From Sphingobacteriaceae bacterium (GTDB lineage Bacteria; Bacteroidota; Bacteroidia; B-17B0; Aurantibacillaceae): a stretch of 64,000 bases of DNA. Both the position numbers and the translations under genes were made by a program. Location: positions 164,188 to 228,187 of the forward strand of contig CANKBS010000003.1 in NCBI GenBank assembly GCA_947480015.1, read 5' to 3'. The notes below the pieces were generated by a model. That model saw only the letters and a program-made list of their open reading frames with translations, made no database searches and was not told the DNA's origin. Positions 36,501-44,755 of this stretch are shown here, one piece after another (within the stretch, counting starts at the first letter, position 1; the number at the start of each line of letters is the position of its first letter).

Positions 36501-36579
36501 CCCAAAAGGAGTGTATATCTTAACTATTACCGATGAATTAAATCACAGTAACAAGAGTATCAAACTCATTAAGTCATAA
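33550..36579 (+). CDS. Secreted M4 (thermolysin-like) metallopeptidase with PKD and T9SS sorting domains
   Basis: A 1009-residue secreted zinc protease. Signal peptide MKKITGFFVLILSAQFLNAQ, then an FTP/PepSY propeptide (about 25-215). The M4 catalytic domain has zinc ligands in CGHEITHGLTS (HExxH at about 363) and the third ligand Glu in NESGALNESFSDIFG (about 386). The C-terminal M4 part has DNGGVHTNSGVSNFWFY with the catalytic His. A PKD domain follows (about 555-625, TYTWYFGDGATANSTNAVHTY), then Ig-like modules. The type A sorting domain begins FDVYPNPFSGSFTIKS. Likely an extracellular nutrient protease exported by T9SS, with propeptide removal for activation. Confidence 0.95.
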   Translation: MKKITGFFVLILSAQFLNAQLNSKLTAYAQDYQLNANKQLNYIQFKESYQVKESEAADFINLSILNNGANKVQAIKTDRDELGYTHIRYAITQLGYTVANKIIIAHCYAGKLISLNGDLLAVKAAANSFVISEQSALNAALNKVKAQKYKWQNKEEERHMRVALNQPDFSYYPKGEKVVIEIGNNVVNAYEFNIYAETPLYRANVFVDASTGKILDEQNLICTTDVPANANTKFSGTQTITCDQTPTLFRLREVARGLGVETYNMKNTSTYSSTDFTNTTTTWTTTGVDQAATDAHWGAEKTYDYYFQKHNRNSINNAGFKLLSYVHYQTNYSNAFWDGQRMTYGDGNGGSMKIFTALDVCGHEITHGLTSNTGNLTYSNESGALNESFSDIFGTCIENFGRPTNWNWKIGEDVTNGGGGLRIMSNPNSFGDPDTYLGTNYYTGTADNGGVHTNSGVSNFWFYLLTMGGSGTNDISNTYSVSALGFTSASKIAFRALTVYFTPSTNFLAARNSCIQAAKDLFGPCSNEVAQTANAWYAVGVGTPITPGVVGTNFTSATTGFCGLPATVNFSNTTTNGTTYTWYFGDGATANSTNAVHTYTAAGIYNVKLIANSCSIIDSLIKPSFVVVNVPSSPTVGPNIQTCANSVFSLSASGNSIIKWYASPSAGTPLATGSTFTASNLTTNTTYYVTNAVPNPAVIGGRLTISNGGYLASTNAWEVFNVTQNCILNSVIVQAQVAGLRVIELRDNTSATIYSTFVNLSVGTNTVLLGYNITVGNGYQLGLASGSTGNLYRSNSGSTYPYNIGGCVNITGSNLGAAYYFFFYTWSVSKADCESVPLPVSVNITPAPAVSITTPSATICKDDVVSLSGTPTGGAFSGAGVTGTNFNASALGLGSHAVIYTYTDVTSGCASSDSVAMKVESCTGLSKFNSTSSFDVYPNPFSGSFTIKSDAFNSTKVIMTNALGEVIIHRSMMASEEKIDMSAYPKGVYILTITDELNHSNKSIKLIKS

Positions 36580-36582
36580 GAA

Positions 36583-37332
36583 TTAGTTTCCGAAAAACTG
36601 CAAAATTTTTCTAAAAGGCTTTAAGTATAGCGTGTAAAAACGGGGTTTCAACCCGTTTACACGCCATGCTTGACGGTCTTCGAGATTGGCATTCATGCGG
36701 TTTTTTAAACTCACATTACTTTGGCCACCAACCCGCATTTTTACCGTGAACTCATTTAAGTAGCCTAAAGTGATTTTATTTTTTTGAATAAATCTCAGCA
36801 TCAATTCATAATCCGCTGCGCTTTTAAAACTCAAATCAAATTTACCGTAACGCTCATACATTTCTTTTTTTACAAAAAAAGTGGGGTGCGGCGGCATCCA
36901 GCCATTAAGAAATGAAGAGCTGCTAAATTCACCGCTTTTCCATTTGCGGATAATTTTATCGGTATGGCTTTTGTCTACATAATACAAATCGGCATACACC
37001 CCGTCGGCCTTAGTTTTCATAAATACCTCGACATATTTCTGAATGACTTTTTCGTCCGTATAAAAATCATCCGAATGTAAAAAAGCAATCACATCTCCCG
37101 TAGCCATGTCAATTCCCTTATTCAGGGCATCATACAAACCATCATCTTTTTCGGAAAGAATTTTATCAATGCGGGATTTATAGTTATCAAGAATCTGCAA
37201 AGTGCCATCACTCGATTTGCCATCCACTATAATGTATTCTAAATTAGGATAGCTTTGATTAATCACCGACAAAATGGTTTCTTCGATGGTGGATTCGGAA
37301 TTATAGGTGACGGTTATGACGGAAATTTTCAA
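36583..37332 (-). CDS. Family 2 glycosyltransferase
   Basis: A 249-residue GT-A enzyme. VITVTYNSESTIEETILSV (about 5-23) and EYIIVDGKSSDGTLQIL are the nucleotide-sugar binding start; FLHSDDFY (about 84-91) carries the DxD-like metal site; GWMPPHPTFFVKKEMYE is typical of the WcaA/colanic-type subgroup. It transfers a sugar in the cytoplasm onto a lipid-linked glycan or similar acceptor. It is the last gene of the heptose cassette, overlapping the phosphatase gene by 4 bases, which suggests it uses GDP-heptose; that is context inference. Confidence 0.9.
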   Translation of the reverse strand: MKISVITVTYNSESTIEETILSVINQSYPNLEYIIVDGKSSDGTLQILDNYKSRIDKILSEKDDGLYDALNKGIDMATGDVIAFLHSDDFYTDEKVIQKYVEVFMKTKADGVYADLYYVDKSHTDKIIRKWKSGEFSSSSFLNGWMPPHPTFFVKKEMYERYGKFDLSFKSAADYELMLRFIQKNKITLGYLNEFTVKMRVGGQSNVSLKNRMNANLEDRQAWRVNGLKPRFYTLYLKPFRKILQFFGN

Positions 37333-37883
37333 ATGCTGTTTTGTAAGTTAATAACAAGATCGTTTAAGGATCTAAAATTTAAATCAATAGACGGATCAAG
37401 CCGATCTTCGTCTGAAATATAAATGGTTTTCATGCCAGCAGCGCGGCCAAAAATCATATCGCTCATACTGTCTCCCACCATCACACTTTTTGATAAATCG
37501 ATTTCCGGAAAATCAGCCTTAGCCTTTAAAGCCATGCCAATGCCTGGTTTGCGGTCAGGGTGATTTTCGCTGTGTAAATGTGGCGCAAAATATACCTTGT
37601 CGATATGGCCGCCATGGTAAACTATTTCGTAGAGCATGTTCTTGTGAATTAATTCCAAATCTTCAACCCTGTAAATGCGCTTGCCGATACCTTGTTGATT
37701 AGTTACCACAATTACACGCGCAAATAAGGTACGCAGGTACTTTATGGCGTCAATAGAGCCTTCAATAAATTCGAATTCGATCCAGTGTTTCACATAATCG
37801 TTCTCGCGTTTTTTATTGATCACGCCATCCCTGTCTAAAAACAAGGCCCAGCTTTTATCTAAATGTAAATCCTTTAAGGTCAT
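37329..37883 (-). CDS. gmhB: HAD-IIIA phosphatase, GmhB-like heptose bisphosphate phosphatase
   Basis: A 184-residue HAD phosphatase expected to remove the 7-phosphate from D-glycero-manno-heptose 1,7-bisphosphate. Motif I LFLDRDGVINKKRE is at about 15-28 (nucleophile and general acid Asp), motif II VVTNQQGIGK at about 58-67, and motif III/IV KPGIGMALKAK with MVGDSMSDMIFG. Characterised GmhB binds zinc through a C-x-H...C-x-C loop; here the loop reads YFAPHLHSENHPDRKPG, with histidines but no cysteine, so zinc binding may be lost. It overlaps hddC by 29 bases. Confidence 0.85.
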   Translation of the reverse strand: MTLKDLHLDKSWALFLDRDGVINKKRENDYVKHWIEFEFIEGSIDAIKYLRTLFARVIVVTNQQGIGKRIYRVEDLELIHKNMLYEIVYHGGHIDKVYFAPHLHSENHPDRKPGIGMALKAKADFPEIDLSKSVMVGDSMSDMIFGRAAGMKTIYISDEDRLDPSIDLNFRSLNDLVINLQNSI

Positions 37884-38568
37884 CTTGTGCTTTCAGGTAA
37901 TCTTCCGGTATGCCAATGTCAATAAAATACCCATCATATTCAAAACCTTTGATATGCAAGGATTTTAAGTTCTTTTCAAAAAAATCTTTTTCAATAGAGA
38001 AGTTTAGGTCTGCCTCGGTGTTTTGTAAATAAAGGGCTGTATTAAGAATGTAAATTCCTGCATTAATTTTTCCTTCTTTCGCTTCTGCACTTTTTTCTTT
38101 AAAACTCACTATTCGCTGCTCAGTATCGGTTTCAATATTACCGTAACGAGAAGCGTTTTCAACAGATCTTAAGGCTAGTGAAAAATCAGTGAGACCACTT
38201 TGGTGTTTTTTATAAAAATCAATCAGATCGATATTAAAAAAGGAATCGCCATTCAAAACCAGGACTTCTTTTTCGGTGCAGTGCTCCATGGCCAAACGAA
38301 TACCTCCGCCTGTCCCCATCGGGTTTTTCTCAAGAACATAATCTATTTCAATGCCATTAAATTTATGGAAATAGTGATTCTGTATTTTATCGGCTAGAAA
38401 GCCAACAGAAAAAATCACTTTCTTAATGCCGTAATGTTTTAAATAATTAAGCAGATGATTTAAAAAAGGTTCGCCATTCACCACGGCCATAGGCTTTGGC
38501 ACATCATTCACCAGCGTTTGCAAGCGTGTTCCAAAGCCTCCGGCTAAAATAATGGCGGTATCTATCAT
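37855..38568 (-). CDS. hddC: Heptose-1-phosphate nucleotidyltransferase, HddC-like
   Basis: A 237-residue sugar-phosphate nucleotidyltransferase. The NTP-binding signature ILAGGFGTRLQTLVNDVPKP is at about 7-26, GTGGGIRLA at about 86-94 and VLNGDSFFNIDL at about 104-115; the closing FDIGIPEDYLKA-like motif is present (YFIDIGIPEDYLKAQ). By neighbours it probably makes GDP-D-glycero-alpha-D-manno-heptose. Alone, the sequence would also fit a generic glucose-1-phosphate thymidylyltransferase relative. It lies 9 bases after gmhA. Confidence 0.85.
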   Translation of the reverse strand: MIDTAIILAGGFGTRLQTLVNDVPKPMAVVNGEPFLNHLLNYLKHYGIKKVIFSVGFLADKIQNHYFHKFNGIEIDYVLEKNPMGTGGGIRLAMEHCTEKEVLVLNGDSFFNIDLIDFYKKHQSGLTDFSLALRSVENASRYGNIETDTEQRIVSFKEKSAEAKEGKINAGIYILNTALYLQNTEADLNFSIEKDFFEKNLKSLHIKGFEYDGYFIDIGIPEDYLKAQDDLKGFTFR

Positions 38569-38577
38569 TTTGAAATT

Positions 38578-39159
38578 TTATTTTTTTGGAAACACCTGCA
38601 TCTCTACCATTTCACAAATGGTATGACCTAATAACATATGGCATTCCTGAATGCGCGGTGTATCGGTGCTTGGTATATTAATGAGGTGATCACAAAGATC
38701 TTTCATTTTTCCACCGGTTTGCCCGGTAAGCCCTACCGTTACAATGCCCATTTGGCGTGCCTTTTCAAGGGCTTTAATCACATTGGCACTATTTCCCGAA
38801 GTACTTAATCCAATTAATACATCGCCTTTTTTTCCCATAGCTTCCACCAATCGGCTATAAATAATATCATAACTATAATCGTTGGCCACCGCTGTAATAT
38901 AACTGGTGTTCACATGTAAGGCTTCCGAAAATAAAGGCGGACGATCATAATAAAATCGGCCACTTAATTCAGCGGCCAGATGCTGTGCATCAGCCGCACT
39001 GCCGCCGTTTCCACACCATAAAACTTTACCGCCGATTTTGTAAGAATTAATGATTTCATTTACAGATGCATTCACTGCATTTAAAATCTCGGTGTTACTT
39101 AGTAGGGATGTTTTTAAACTGATCGAATTTTGAATTTTTGATTTTATAAAATCTATCAT
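38578..39159 (-). CDS. gmhA: Sedoheptulose-7-phosphate isomerase GmhA
   Basis: A 193-residue SIS-domain isomerase that converts sedoheptulose 7-phosphate to D-glycero-manno-heptose 7-phosphate. Visible: VLWCGNGGSAADAQHLAAEL (about 45-64), RPPLFSEALHVNTSYITAVAND, GLSTSGNSANVIKAL (phosphate-binding loop) and CHMLLGHTICEMVE at the C-terminus with the metal-binding/catalytic His. It is the first gene of the minus-strand cassette gmhA-hddC-gmhB-glycosyltransferase. The heptose kinase needed between GmhA and GmhB is not in the cassette. Confidence 0.93.
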   Translation of the reverse strand: MIDFIKSKIQNSISLKTSLLSNTEILNAVNASVNEIINSYKIGGKVLWCGNGGSAADAQHLAAELSGRFYYDRPPLFSEALHVNTSYITAVANDYSYDIIYSRLVEAMGKKGDVLIGLSTSGNSANVIKALEKARQMGIVTVGLTGQTGGKMKDLCDHLINIPSTDTPRIQECHMLLGHTICEMVEMQVFPKK

Positions 39160-39399
39160 GCCTTAAAATTACTTTTTTTGTGTTAAATACCCACTTTTCT
39201 TTTCTAAATATTCGCAATTAGTTTAGCACAACAGGTCTTACGAAACAGATCAAAAGCCGCATTTGGACGCATAAAAACACAAAAATTTAGTAAATCAAAT
39301 AAAAACTATTATGTTTGTTTATGGCAAACAGCGCTTAATAGATTAGCTCGAGTTTATTCTGGGCTTTTCTTCAAGCCTTTTGCAGTTTAATTTACAACT

Positions 39400-40110
39400 A
39401 TGAATATCGAAGTTTGTTATAGTCCTCAGTCCTACCCGCTTTTTCATAATCCAAATGCCATTGTAGTCGTTATCGACGTTTTAAGAGCTACGTCAGCCAT
39501 TACCACGGCCTTTTTTCATGGTGTCTCTAAAATGATTCCGGTTGCTACCATTGAAGAAGCACAGAAATACAAAGAAAACGGCTTTTTAGTAGCCGCCGAA
39601 AGAAATGGCGAATTGGTTGAGGGCTTTGATTTGGGAAACAGTCCTTTTGGTTATATGAGCGCAAAAGTAAAAGGGAAAACCATTGCCATTACTACCACAA
39701 ATGGTACACAGGCTATTGAAGTTGCTAGACAAGCGCATAAAGTTGTCATAGGGAGTTTTTTAAACCTCGATACCGTTGTGGCCTATTTAAGAAAGGAAAA
39801 AAAAGACGTGCTCTTTTTATGCGCCGGCTGGAAAAATAAATTTAATTTGGAAGACACCCTGTTTGCAGGGGCTGCAGCCGAAGACCTGGTTTACAAATAC
39901 GATTTTAATTGCAGTTGCGATTCTACTTTAGCAGCTATTGAGCTCTATAAAAATGCCAAACTGGATATATACGAGTTCTTAAGCAACTCATCACACCGCA
40001 ACCGCCTTGCTAAACTGGACCTTGAGCGCGACATCAAATATTGTCTCGAAGCGAATCAATGTCCGGTATTACCTATTTTAGAAGGGAAATTTTTAGTGAA
40101 AGGAGCCTAG
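39400..40110 (+). CDS. comB: 2-Phosphosulfolactate phosphatase ComB
   Basis: A 236-residue magnesium-dependent phosphatase that converts 2-phospho-3-sulfolactate to sulfolactate. Family motifs: VVVIDVLRATSAITTA (about 22-37), GFLVAAERNGE, GFDLGNSPFGY, KTIAITTTNGTQAIE and LFLCAGWKNKFNLEDTLFAGA. It follows ComA in the pathway; its gene is about 22 kb from comA. Its promoter region (39160-39399) has no clear consensus boxes. The 3' end is convergent with the methyltransferase gene. Confidence 0.93.
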   Translation: MNIEVCYSPQSYPLFHNPNAIVVVIDVLRATSAITTAFFHGVSKMIPVATIEEAQKYKENGFLVAAERNGELVEGFDLGNSPFGYMSAKVKGKTIAITTTNGTQAIEVARQAHKVVIGSFLNLDTVVAYLRKEKKDVLFLCAGWKNKFNLEDTLFAGAAAEDLVYKYDFNCSCDSTLAAIELYKNAKLDIYEFLSNSSHRNRLAKLDLERDIKYCLEANQCPVLPILEGKFLVKGA

Positions 40111-40118
40111 TCACCAAA

Positions 40119-41330
40119 TTAGCGGCGTACCATGGTGTCCGGATTCTTGGATGCTTTTTTACTACCATCATACAATTCAAATTTTAAATAACGGCATTCT
40201 AATGAACCGTTAAATAAATGGATGCGTCGGGAAGGACGAAGTCCAATGCTCTTTACAGCTTCGGGACTACTGGTAATGATCCAAGCATTAAAGCCCTTAA
40301 AATCTTTTTTAAGTTTATTACCTATCTCTTTGTACATACGCACGGTTTCATCTTCCGGCAAGGGGATTCTTTCGCCATAAGGCGGATTTAAGATTACCAC
40401 GCCCCCACCCCGTGTGGGTTGCATGTCGAAGAATGAAAAATTCGTGCAATTAATGACATCGTCAACTTTTGCGTTTTTAGAATTGATGACCGCTTTTTTT
40501 AAAGTTGGTAAATCAATGTCGTTAGCAATAATTTCAACCTTATCATTTTTAATTTTACTGATACTACTCTCGTAAACGGTATCGTATAATTTTTCATCAA
40601 AATTATGCCAGCGCATGAAACCAAAATCATTCCGGTAATACCCAGGAGGAATGTTATTGGCCCATAAAGCCGCTTCAATAGCTATGGTGCCAGCACCACA
40701 CATCCCATCCACTAACAACAAGTGTTTTTCCCAACCGCTTAATTTTACCAATCCAGCAGCCAATACTTCTTTCATCGGTGCCTCGTTAATATCTGAGCGG
40801 TAACCACGTTTATATAAGGGGTCGCCACTACTGTCTAAATGTAAGGTGACTTCATTATTATAAATATGCACGTACACTTTAAAAGCCGGGTGTAAAAGAT
40901 CCACATCCGGACGAGCGCCGGTTTTATCACGAAAACGATCTACGATGCCGTCTTTTACTTTTTGCGATACGTATAAACTGTGAGTAAAAATTTCTGAATT
41001 AGTAACGCCTTCAATCATGATGGTATCTGAATTGGAAATAAACTTTTCCCATTCAATACTTTTTATGTTATCGTATAATTCCTGTTCGTTGTTAGCATCA
41101 AACTTACAAATGGGAATGGTAACTTTTAAACCGGTATGCAGACATAAATTTATTTTATACAAAAAGCCCAGATCACCAACCACCGAAACACCCCGTTTAA
41201 AAGGCACAATATTTTTACCACCCAGTTGCATGAGCTCTTTTTCAAGCACTTCTTCCAGACCAAAAAAGGTGGTTACTTTCATTTCAAAATCACCGGTACG
41301 GGAATAATCGTATATTAAATTTACACTCAT
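40119..41330 (-). CDS. THUMP-domain RNA N2-guanine methyltransferase (RlmL-N/TrmN-like)
   Basis: A 403-residue class I SAM-dependent methyltransferase. An N-terminal ferredoxin-like/THUMP region (about 15-165) is followed by the catalytic domain. The SAM site is VDGMCGAGTIAIEAALWA (about 208-225) and the N-methyltransferase motif ILNPPYGERIP is at about 313-323. It most likely modifies a guanine in 23S rRNA or tRNA. The natural start may be the internal ATG at 41282 (MKVTTFFGLEEVLEKEL), which matches the usual N-terminus; the longer start is kept here. Confidence 0.9.
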   Translation of the reverse strand: MSVNLIYDYSRTGDFEMKVTTFFGLEEVLEKELMQLGGKNIVPFKRGVSVVGDLGFLYKINLCLHTGLKVTIPICKFDANNEQELYDNIKSIEWEKFISNSDTIMIEGVTNSEIFTHSLYVSQKVKDGIVDRFRDKTGARPDVDLLHPAFKVYVHIYNNEVTLHLDSSGDPLYKRGYRSDINEAPMKEVLAAGLVKLSGWEKHLLLVDGMCGAGTIAIEAALWANNIPPGYYRNDFGFMRWHNFDEKLYDTVYESSISKIKNDKVEIIANDIDLPTLKKAVINSKNAKVDDVINCTNFSFFDMQPTRGGGVVILNPPYGERIPLPEDETVRMYKEIGNKLKKDFKGFNAWIITSSPEAVKSIGLRPSRRIHLFNGSLECRYLKFELYDGSKKASKNPDTMVRR

Positions 41331-41339
41331 GCTTTTTTA

Positions 41340-41540
41340 TTATATATGTTTAAAATTTTTTGCCCTTTTCATCCGCTCTCTTTCCTCGGGCGTTTGTACC
41401 TCGTAAATAAATTTAGCGGTTTCTTCCAGCCAATTTAAAATCTCTTCCGTTGATTTCATCTGATGTGCCTTGATCTGCTCATCGGTTACTGTATAATGAA
41501 AACCTACATTTTCATTTTCTTTTTTAGGTACAATGCTCAT
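41340..41540 (-). CDS. Small protein paired with a nucleotidyltransferase
   Basis: A 66-residue charged protein without signal. It contains a predicted helix STEEILNWLEETAKFIYEV and a basic C-terminus ERERMKRAKNFKHI. It overlaps the upstream nucleotidyltransferase gene by 4 bases (ATGA), so the two are translationally coupled. This is a layout seen for two-gene toxin-antitoxin or nucleotidyltransferase/accessory pairs. No family recognised. Confidence 0.65.
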   Translation of the reverse strand: MSIVPKKENENVGFHYTVTDEQIKAHQMKSTEEILNWLEETAKFIYEVQTPEERERMKRAKNFKHI

Positions 41541-42019
41541 TTTATTAACTGCGATAAAAGTAAAACATCATTTTGATCTTGTAACCTATTGGCATATTTT
41601 TTAAGGGAAATGAGATCTTCAATTGAAACCAATTGTATTTCAGTTTCTTTTATTTTCCGTTCTGATTTATGAAGCCATAATTTCTCAAAATCAATTGGAA
41701 CTTCCAATAATACATCCAAGTTCATAAAACCCGATTGTGAATTATAATAGGAATAGGCGATTAAATTTTTTTCAGAAACAGCTTTTTGTCTGGCCTCTTT
41801 GCTCACAAAGGATTTTATTGAAATAGGAATTGTTTGTTGAAACATTAACAACTTAGTGCTGTTTTCAAAATTATTCAGATTTTCTTCTGTAAAATCTAAT
41901 AGAAGGTCAATATCAGCAGTCATTCTTGGAATCCCATATATATTAACAGCAAGCCCTCCACAAACCAGATACTTGACCTGATTTTGATTCAACACTTGAA
42001 ATAATTTTACGTACTCCAT
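41537..42019 (-). CDS. Nucleotidyltransferase of the MNT/AbiEii-like superfamily
   Basis: A 160-residue protein. KYLVCGGLAVNIYGIPRMTA (about 15-34) followed by DIDLLLDF (D-x-D at about 35-37) is the nucleotide and metal site of pol-beta-like nucleotidyltransferases; the third carboxylate may be in LDVLLEVP (about 99-106). It ends ISLKKYANRLQDQNDVLLLSQL, common to the DUF6036/AbiEii-like group. In some relatives this enzyme is the toxin or the modifying antitoxin of a pair; others are housekeeping. The coupled 66-residue gene supports a two-gene unit. Confidence 0.8.
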   Translation of the reverse strand: MEYVKLFQVLNQNQVKYLVCGGLAVNIYGIPRMTADIDLLLDFTEENLNNFENSTKLLMFQQTIPISIKSFVSKEARQKAVSEKNLIAYSYYNSQSGFMNLDVLLEVPIDFEKLWLHKSERKIKETEIQLVSIEDLISLKKYANRLQDQNDVLLLSQLIK

Positions 42020-42028
42020 TTTCGAATT

Positions 42029-43261
42029 TTATTCAAAAGTTAAGATCACCTTACGAATAATGGCCACACATTCCATTAATTGTTCTTTGGTGATGACCAG
42101 AGGAGGTGCAAAACGAATGATATCGCCGTGTGTAGGCTTGGCTAATAAGCCCTGTTCAGCAAATTTTACACAAACATCCCAAGCCGTTTTACCGTTTTTT
42201 TCTTTGATCACAATGGCATTAAACAAACCTTTGCCTCGCACATGAGTAATCAAATCACATTCTGCCTGCAGTTTAGTCATCTCCGCTCTGAAAATAATTC
42301 CTAAAGCCTCCGCGTTTTCTGCAAGCTTTTCATCTTTTAAAACTTTTAAAGCTTCCATGGCAACAGCACAAGCTAATGGATTGCCACCATAAGTACTGCC
42401 ATGTTCGCCCGGTTTAATGGTAAGCATCACTTCATTATTGGCTAATACCGCACTAACTGGAATAGTACCACCGCTGAGTGCTTTGCCTAAAACCAAAATA
42501 TCTGGTTTCACGTCCTCATGATCACACGCCAACATTTTTCCCGTGCGCGCTAACCCAGTTTGCACCTCGTCGGCAATGAACAAGACGTTATATTTTGTAC
42601 ACAAGGCTCTAACCCCTTTTAAATAGCCTTCATCCGGCACAATCACGCCCGCTTCACCCTGAATTGGCTCCACCATAAAGGCAGCTGTATTTGGATCCTT
42701 GATGGCATTTTCAAGGGCATTCAAATCATTGTAATTAACTAATTCATAACCGGGTAAAAACGGACCAAATCCCTTATAACTGCTCAGGTCATTACTGGCC
42801 GAAATTGCCGCCAATGTTCTTCCCCAAAAATTGCCATTGGCAAAAACCAGTTTAGCCTGATTTTCTTTTACGCCTTTTACATCATAGGCCCAGCGGCGGG
42901 CTAATTTAATTGCCGTTTCACCGCCTTCAACGCCGGTGTTCATGGGTAATACTTTATCGTAACCAAAATAAGAAGTAATGTATTTTTCATATTCACCCAA
43001 CACCGAGTTATAAAATGCTCTGGATGTTAAGGTGAGTTTTTGTGCCTGTGTAGTAAGTGCGTTAATAATGCGGGGATGACAATGCCCCTGATTCACGGCA
43101 GAATAGGCCGCTAAAAAATCGAAATAACGTTTTCCTTCCACGTCCCAAACGTAAACGCCTTCTCCACGCTCCAACACAACCGGAATGGAATGATAGTTAT
43201 GTGCTCCGTAATTATCTTCCAGTTCAATTAAATGCGCGCTTTTCGTTACCGTTTCAGTCAT
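42029..43261 (-). CDS. rocD: Ornithine-oxo-acid aminotransferase RocD
   Basis: PLP-dependent class III aminotransferase of 410 residues that converts ornithine and 2-oxoglutarate to glutamate semialdehyde and glutamate, linking arginine and proline metabolism. Visible: [20 protein letters not shown] (about 96-115), [24 protein letters not shown] (PLP Asp) and [14 protein letters not shown] with the PLP-binding Lys (about 258). I start at ATG 43261 ([16 protein letters not shown]); a more upstream ATG at 43288 adds nine residues. No other arginine-catabolic gene is adjacent. Confidence 0.93.
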   Translation of the reverse strand: MTETVTKSAHLIELEDNYGAHNYHSIPVVLERGEGVYVWDVEGKRYFDFLAAYSAVNQGHCHPRIINALTTQAQKLTLTSRAFYNSVLGEYEKYITSYFGYDKVLPMNTGVEGGETAIKLARRWAYDVKGVKENQAKLVFANGNFWGRTLAAISASNDLSSYKGFGPFLPGYELVNYNDLNALENAIKDPNTAAFMVEPIQGEAGVIVPDEGYLKGVRALCTKYNVLFIADEVQTGLARTGKMLACDHEDVKPDILVLGKALSGGTIPVSAVLANNEVMLTIKPGEHGSTYGGNPLACAVAMEALKVLKDEKLAENAEALGIIFRAEMTKLQAECDLITHVRGKGLFNAIVIKEKNGKTAWDVCVKFAEQGLLAKPTHGDIIRFAPPLVITKEQLMECVAIIRKVILTFE

Positions 43262-43327
43262 TTTGATCGTTTTTATATTCTCATACAAATATACGCAAAA
43301 AGGGCGAAGCCCTCTAAAACAGGCATA

Positions 43328-44755
43328 TTAGTATGGATAGTACTTATCAAGTAAATAAATAAGTGCGCCAATACCGCCGGCGCCCAGTTCGAGCTCTCTT
43401 TTATTAACCTTATCAAAAGTATCGGCGGCAGTATGATGGATGTCGAAATAACGTTGTGTATCGGGCTCAAAGCCAATGCAAGGCACTCCCGATTTTTCAA
43501 GTACAGAAATATCGGCACCGCCGCCTTCTTTTTGAATTTTATCAATGAGGTAAGGTGAGAATAAATCTTTCCAGCCTACAACCATTTTATATAAGCCATT
43601 TAAGGTATCTACGCCAAAGGCACGCGGGGTGTATCCCCCGGCATCTGTTTCTAAAGCAGCCAAATGTTTTTCGTTATGATCCTTGGCGTATTTAGCATAT
43701 GCTGTGCCACCGGCCAAACCGTTTTCTTCATTCATAAAAGCAACTGCTCTGATACTGTGTTTCGGACGAATACCCATTTGTTTAAAGGCTGCTAAGAGTT
43801 CTATACTTTGTACGACACCGGTTCCATCGTCATGTGCACCTTTGCCATTATCCCAGCAATCCAAATGTCCCCCTGATAAAATAAACTCATTTGGTTTTTC
43901 TGTACCGGTAATTTGTCCCACCACATTAAAAGAAGCCGCATCGGGAAAGGTCATACAATGCGTTTCTACATAAATCTCCAACGTTTTATCTGCCGCTAAG
44001 GAACCGTGCAACACATCGGCTGCCACATAACTAATGGCTAAGGATGGAATTTTAGTTTTAGAAATACTGGTATCGTAATTCATGTTGCCGGTATGTGGTT
44101 CATCATCGGCCACCGAAGTCATGCTTCGTAAAAGACTTGCAACGGCTCCATATTTCGCGGCCTGTGAGGCACCTTTGCTACGGTATTTAACCGCTTCGCC
44201 ATAGGCATTACCCGGACGGATCTTTGTCTGGTCAAAAAACACATTGTAAAAAACGATCTTGCCTTTAATTTCTTTTTCTCCCAGTTTTTCTAATTCCTCA
44301 AAACTGTTGACTTCAATTACTTTTGCTTTAATGCCTTTAACGCCAGTACCCACCGAACTACCGAGCGCCACACAATTTAAGGTCTTCGTTAATTTTAATT
44401 TGGTTGAACTTAACACACATTTTTCTTTAGCGCCACGCACCCAATGCGGCACCATACAAGGCTGCAGAATAACGGTATCGGCGCCGGCTTCATACATGGC
44501 CTTTTTAGCCCATTGTACGGCTTTTTCAGCTTCCGGACTGCCGCTCAAGCGACCACCTATTTGGTTTACCAGGTAATCGAGATTGGAATAACATTTACTC
44601 TTAGTCAAATAAAAATCATAGATCTGACGAAGCTTTACAGAGTCCGGATTCTGGGCCACCAAGGTAGAAGCTGTGACTAACATAAAAAAAAGAACAAATC
44701 GTATCGTGCTCTTACTCGTTTTAGTTGCTGGCATGGAAGTAACGTTTTTTATCAT
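43328..44755 (-). CDS. Exported M28-family zinc aminopeptidase-like protein
   Basis: A 475-residue peptidase with an N-terminal hydrophobic signal (FVLFFMLVTASTLVAQ at about 22-37). A PA-type inserted domain (about 120-240) precedes the M28 catalytic domain. The metal ligands are visible: His and Asp in SGGHLDCWDNGKGAHDDGTG (about 288-307), the catalytic/bridging Glu pair in MNEENGLAGG, an Asp in ETDAGGYTP and the last His in DIHHTAADTF. It acts in the periplasm or outside on peptides. Its start overlaps the DUF721 gene by 4 bases; ATG 44734 is an alternative start. Confidence 0.92.
   Translation of the reverse strand: MIKNVTSMPATKTSKSTIRFVLFFMLVTASTLVAQNPDSVKLRQIYDFYLTKSKCYSNLDYLVNQIGGRLSGSPEAEKAVQWAKKAMYEAGADTVILQPCMVPHWVRGAKEKCVLSSTKLKLTKTLNCVALGSSVGTGVKGIKAKVIEVNSFEELEKLGEKEIKGKIVFYNVFFDQTKIRPGNAYGEAVKYRSKGASQAAKYGAVASLLRSMTSVADDEPHTGNMNYDTSISKTKIPSLAISYVAADVLHGSLAADKTLEIYVETHCMTFPDAASFNVVGQITGTEKPNEFILSGGHLDCWDNGKGAHDDGTGVVQSIELLAAFKQMGIRPKHSIRAVAFMNEENGLAGGTAYAKYAKDHNEKHLAALETDAGGYTPRAFGVDTLNGLYKMVVGWKDLFSPYLIDKIQKEGGGADISVLEKSGVPCIGFEPDTQRYFDIHHTAADTFDKVNKRELELGAGGIGALIYLLDKYYPY

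Noticed and set aside
43273..43545. 90-codon minus-strand frame
   Set aside because: It overlaps the well-supported M28 peptidase gene in another frame and shows no family resemblance.
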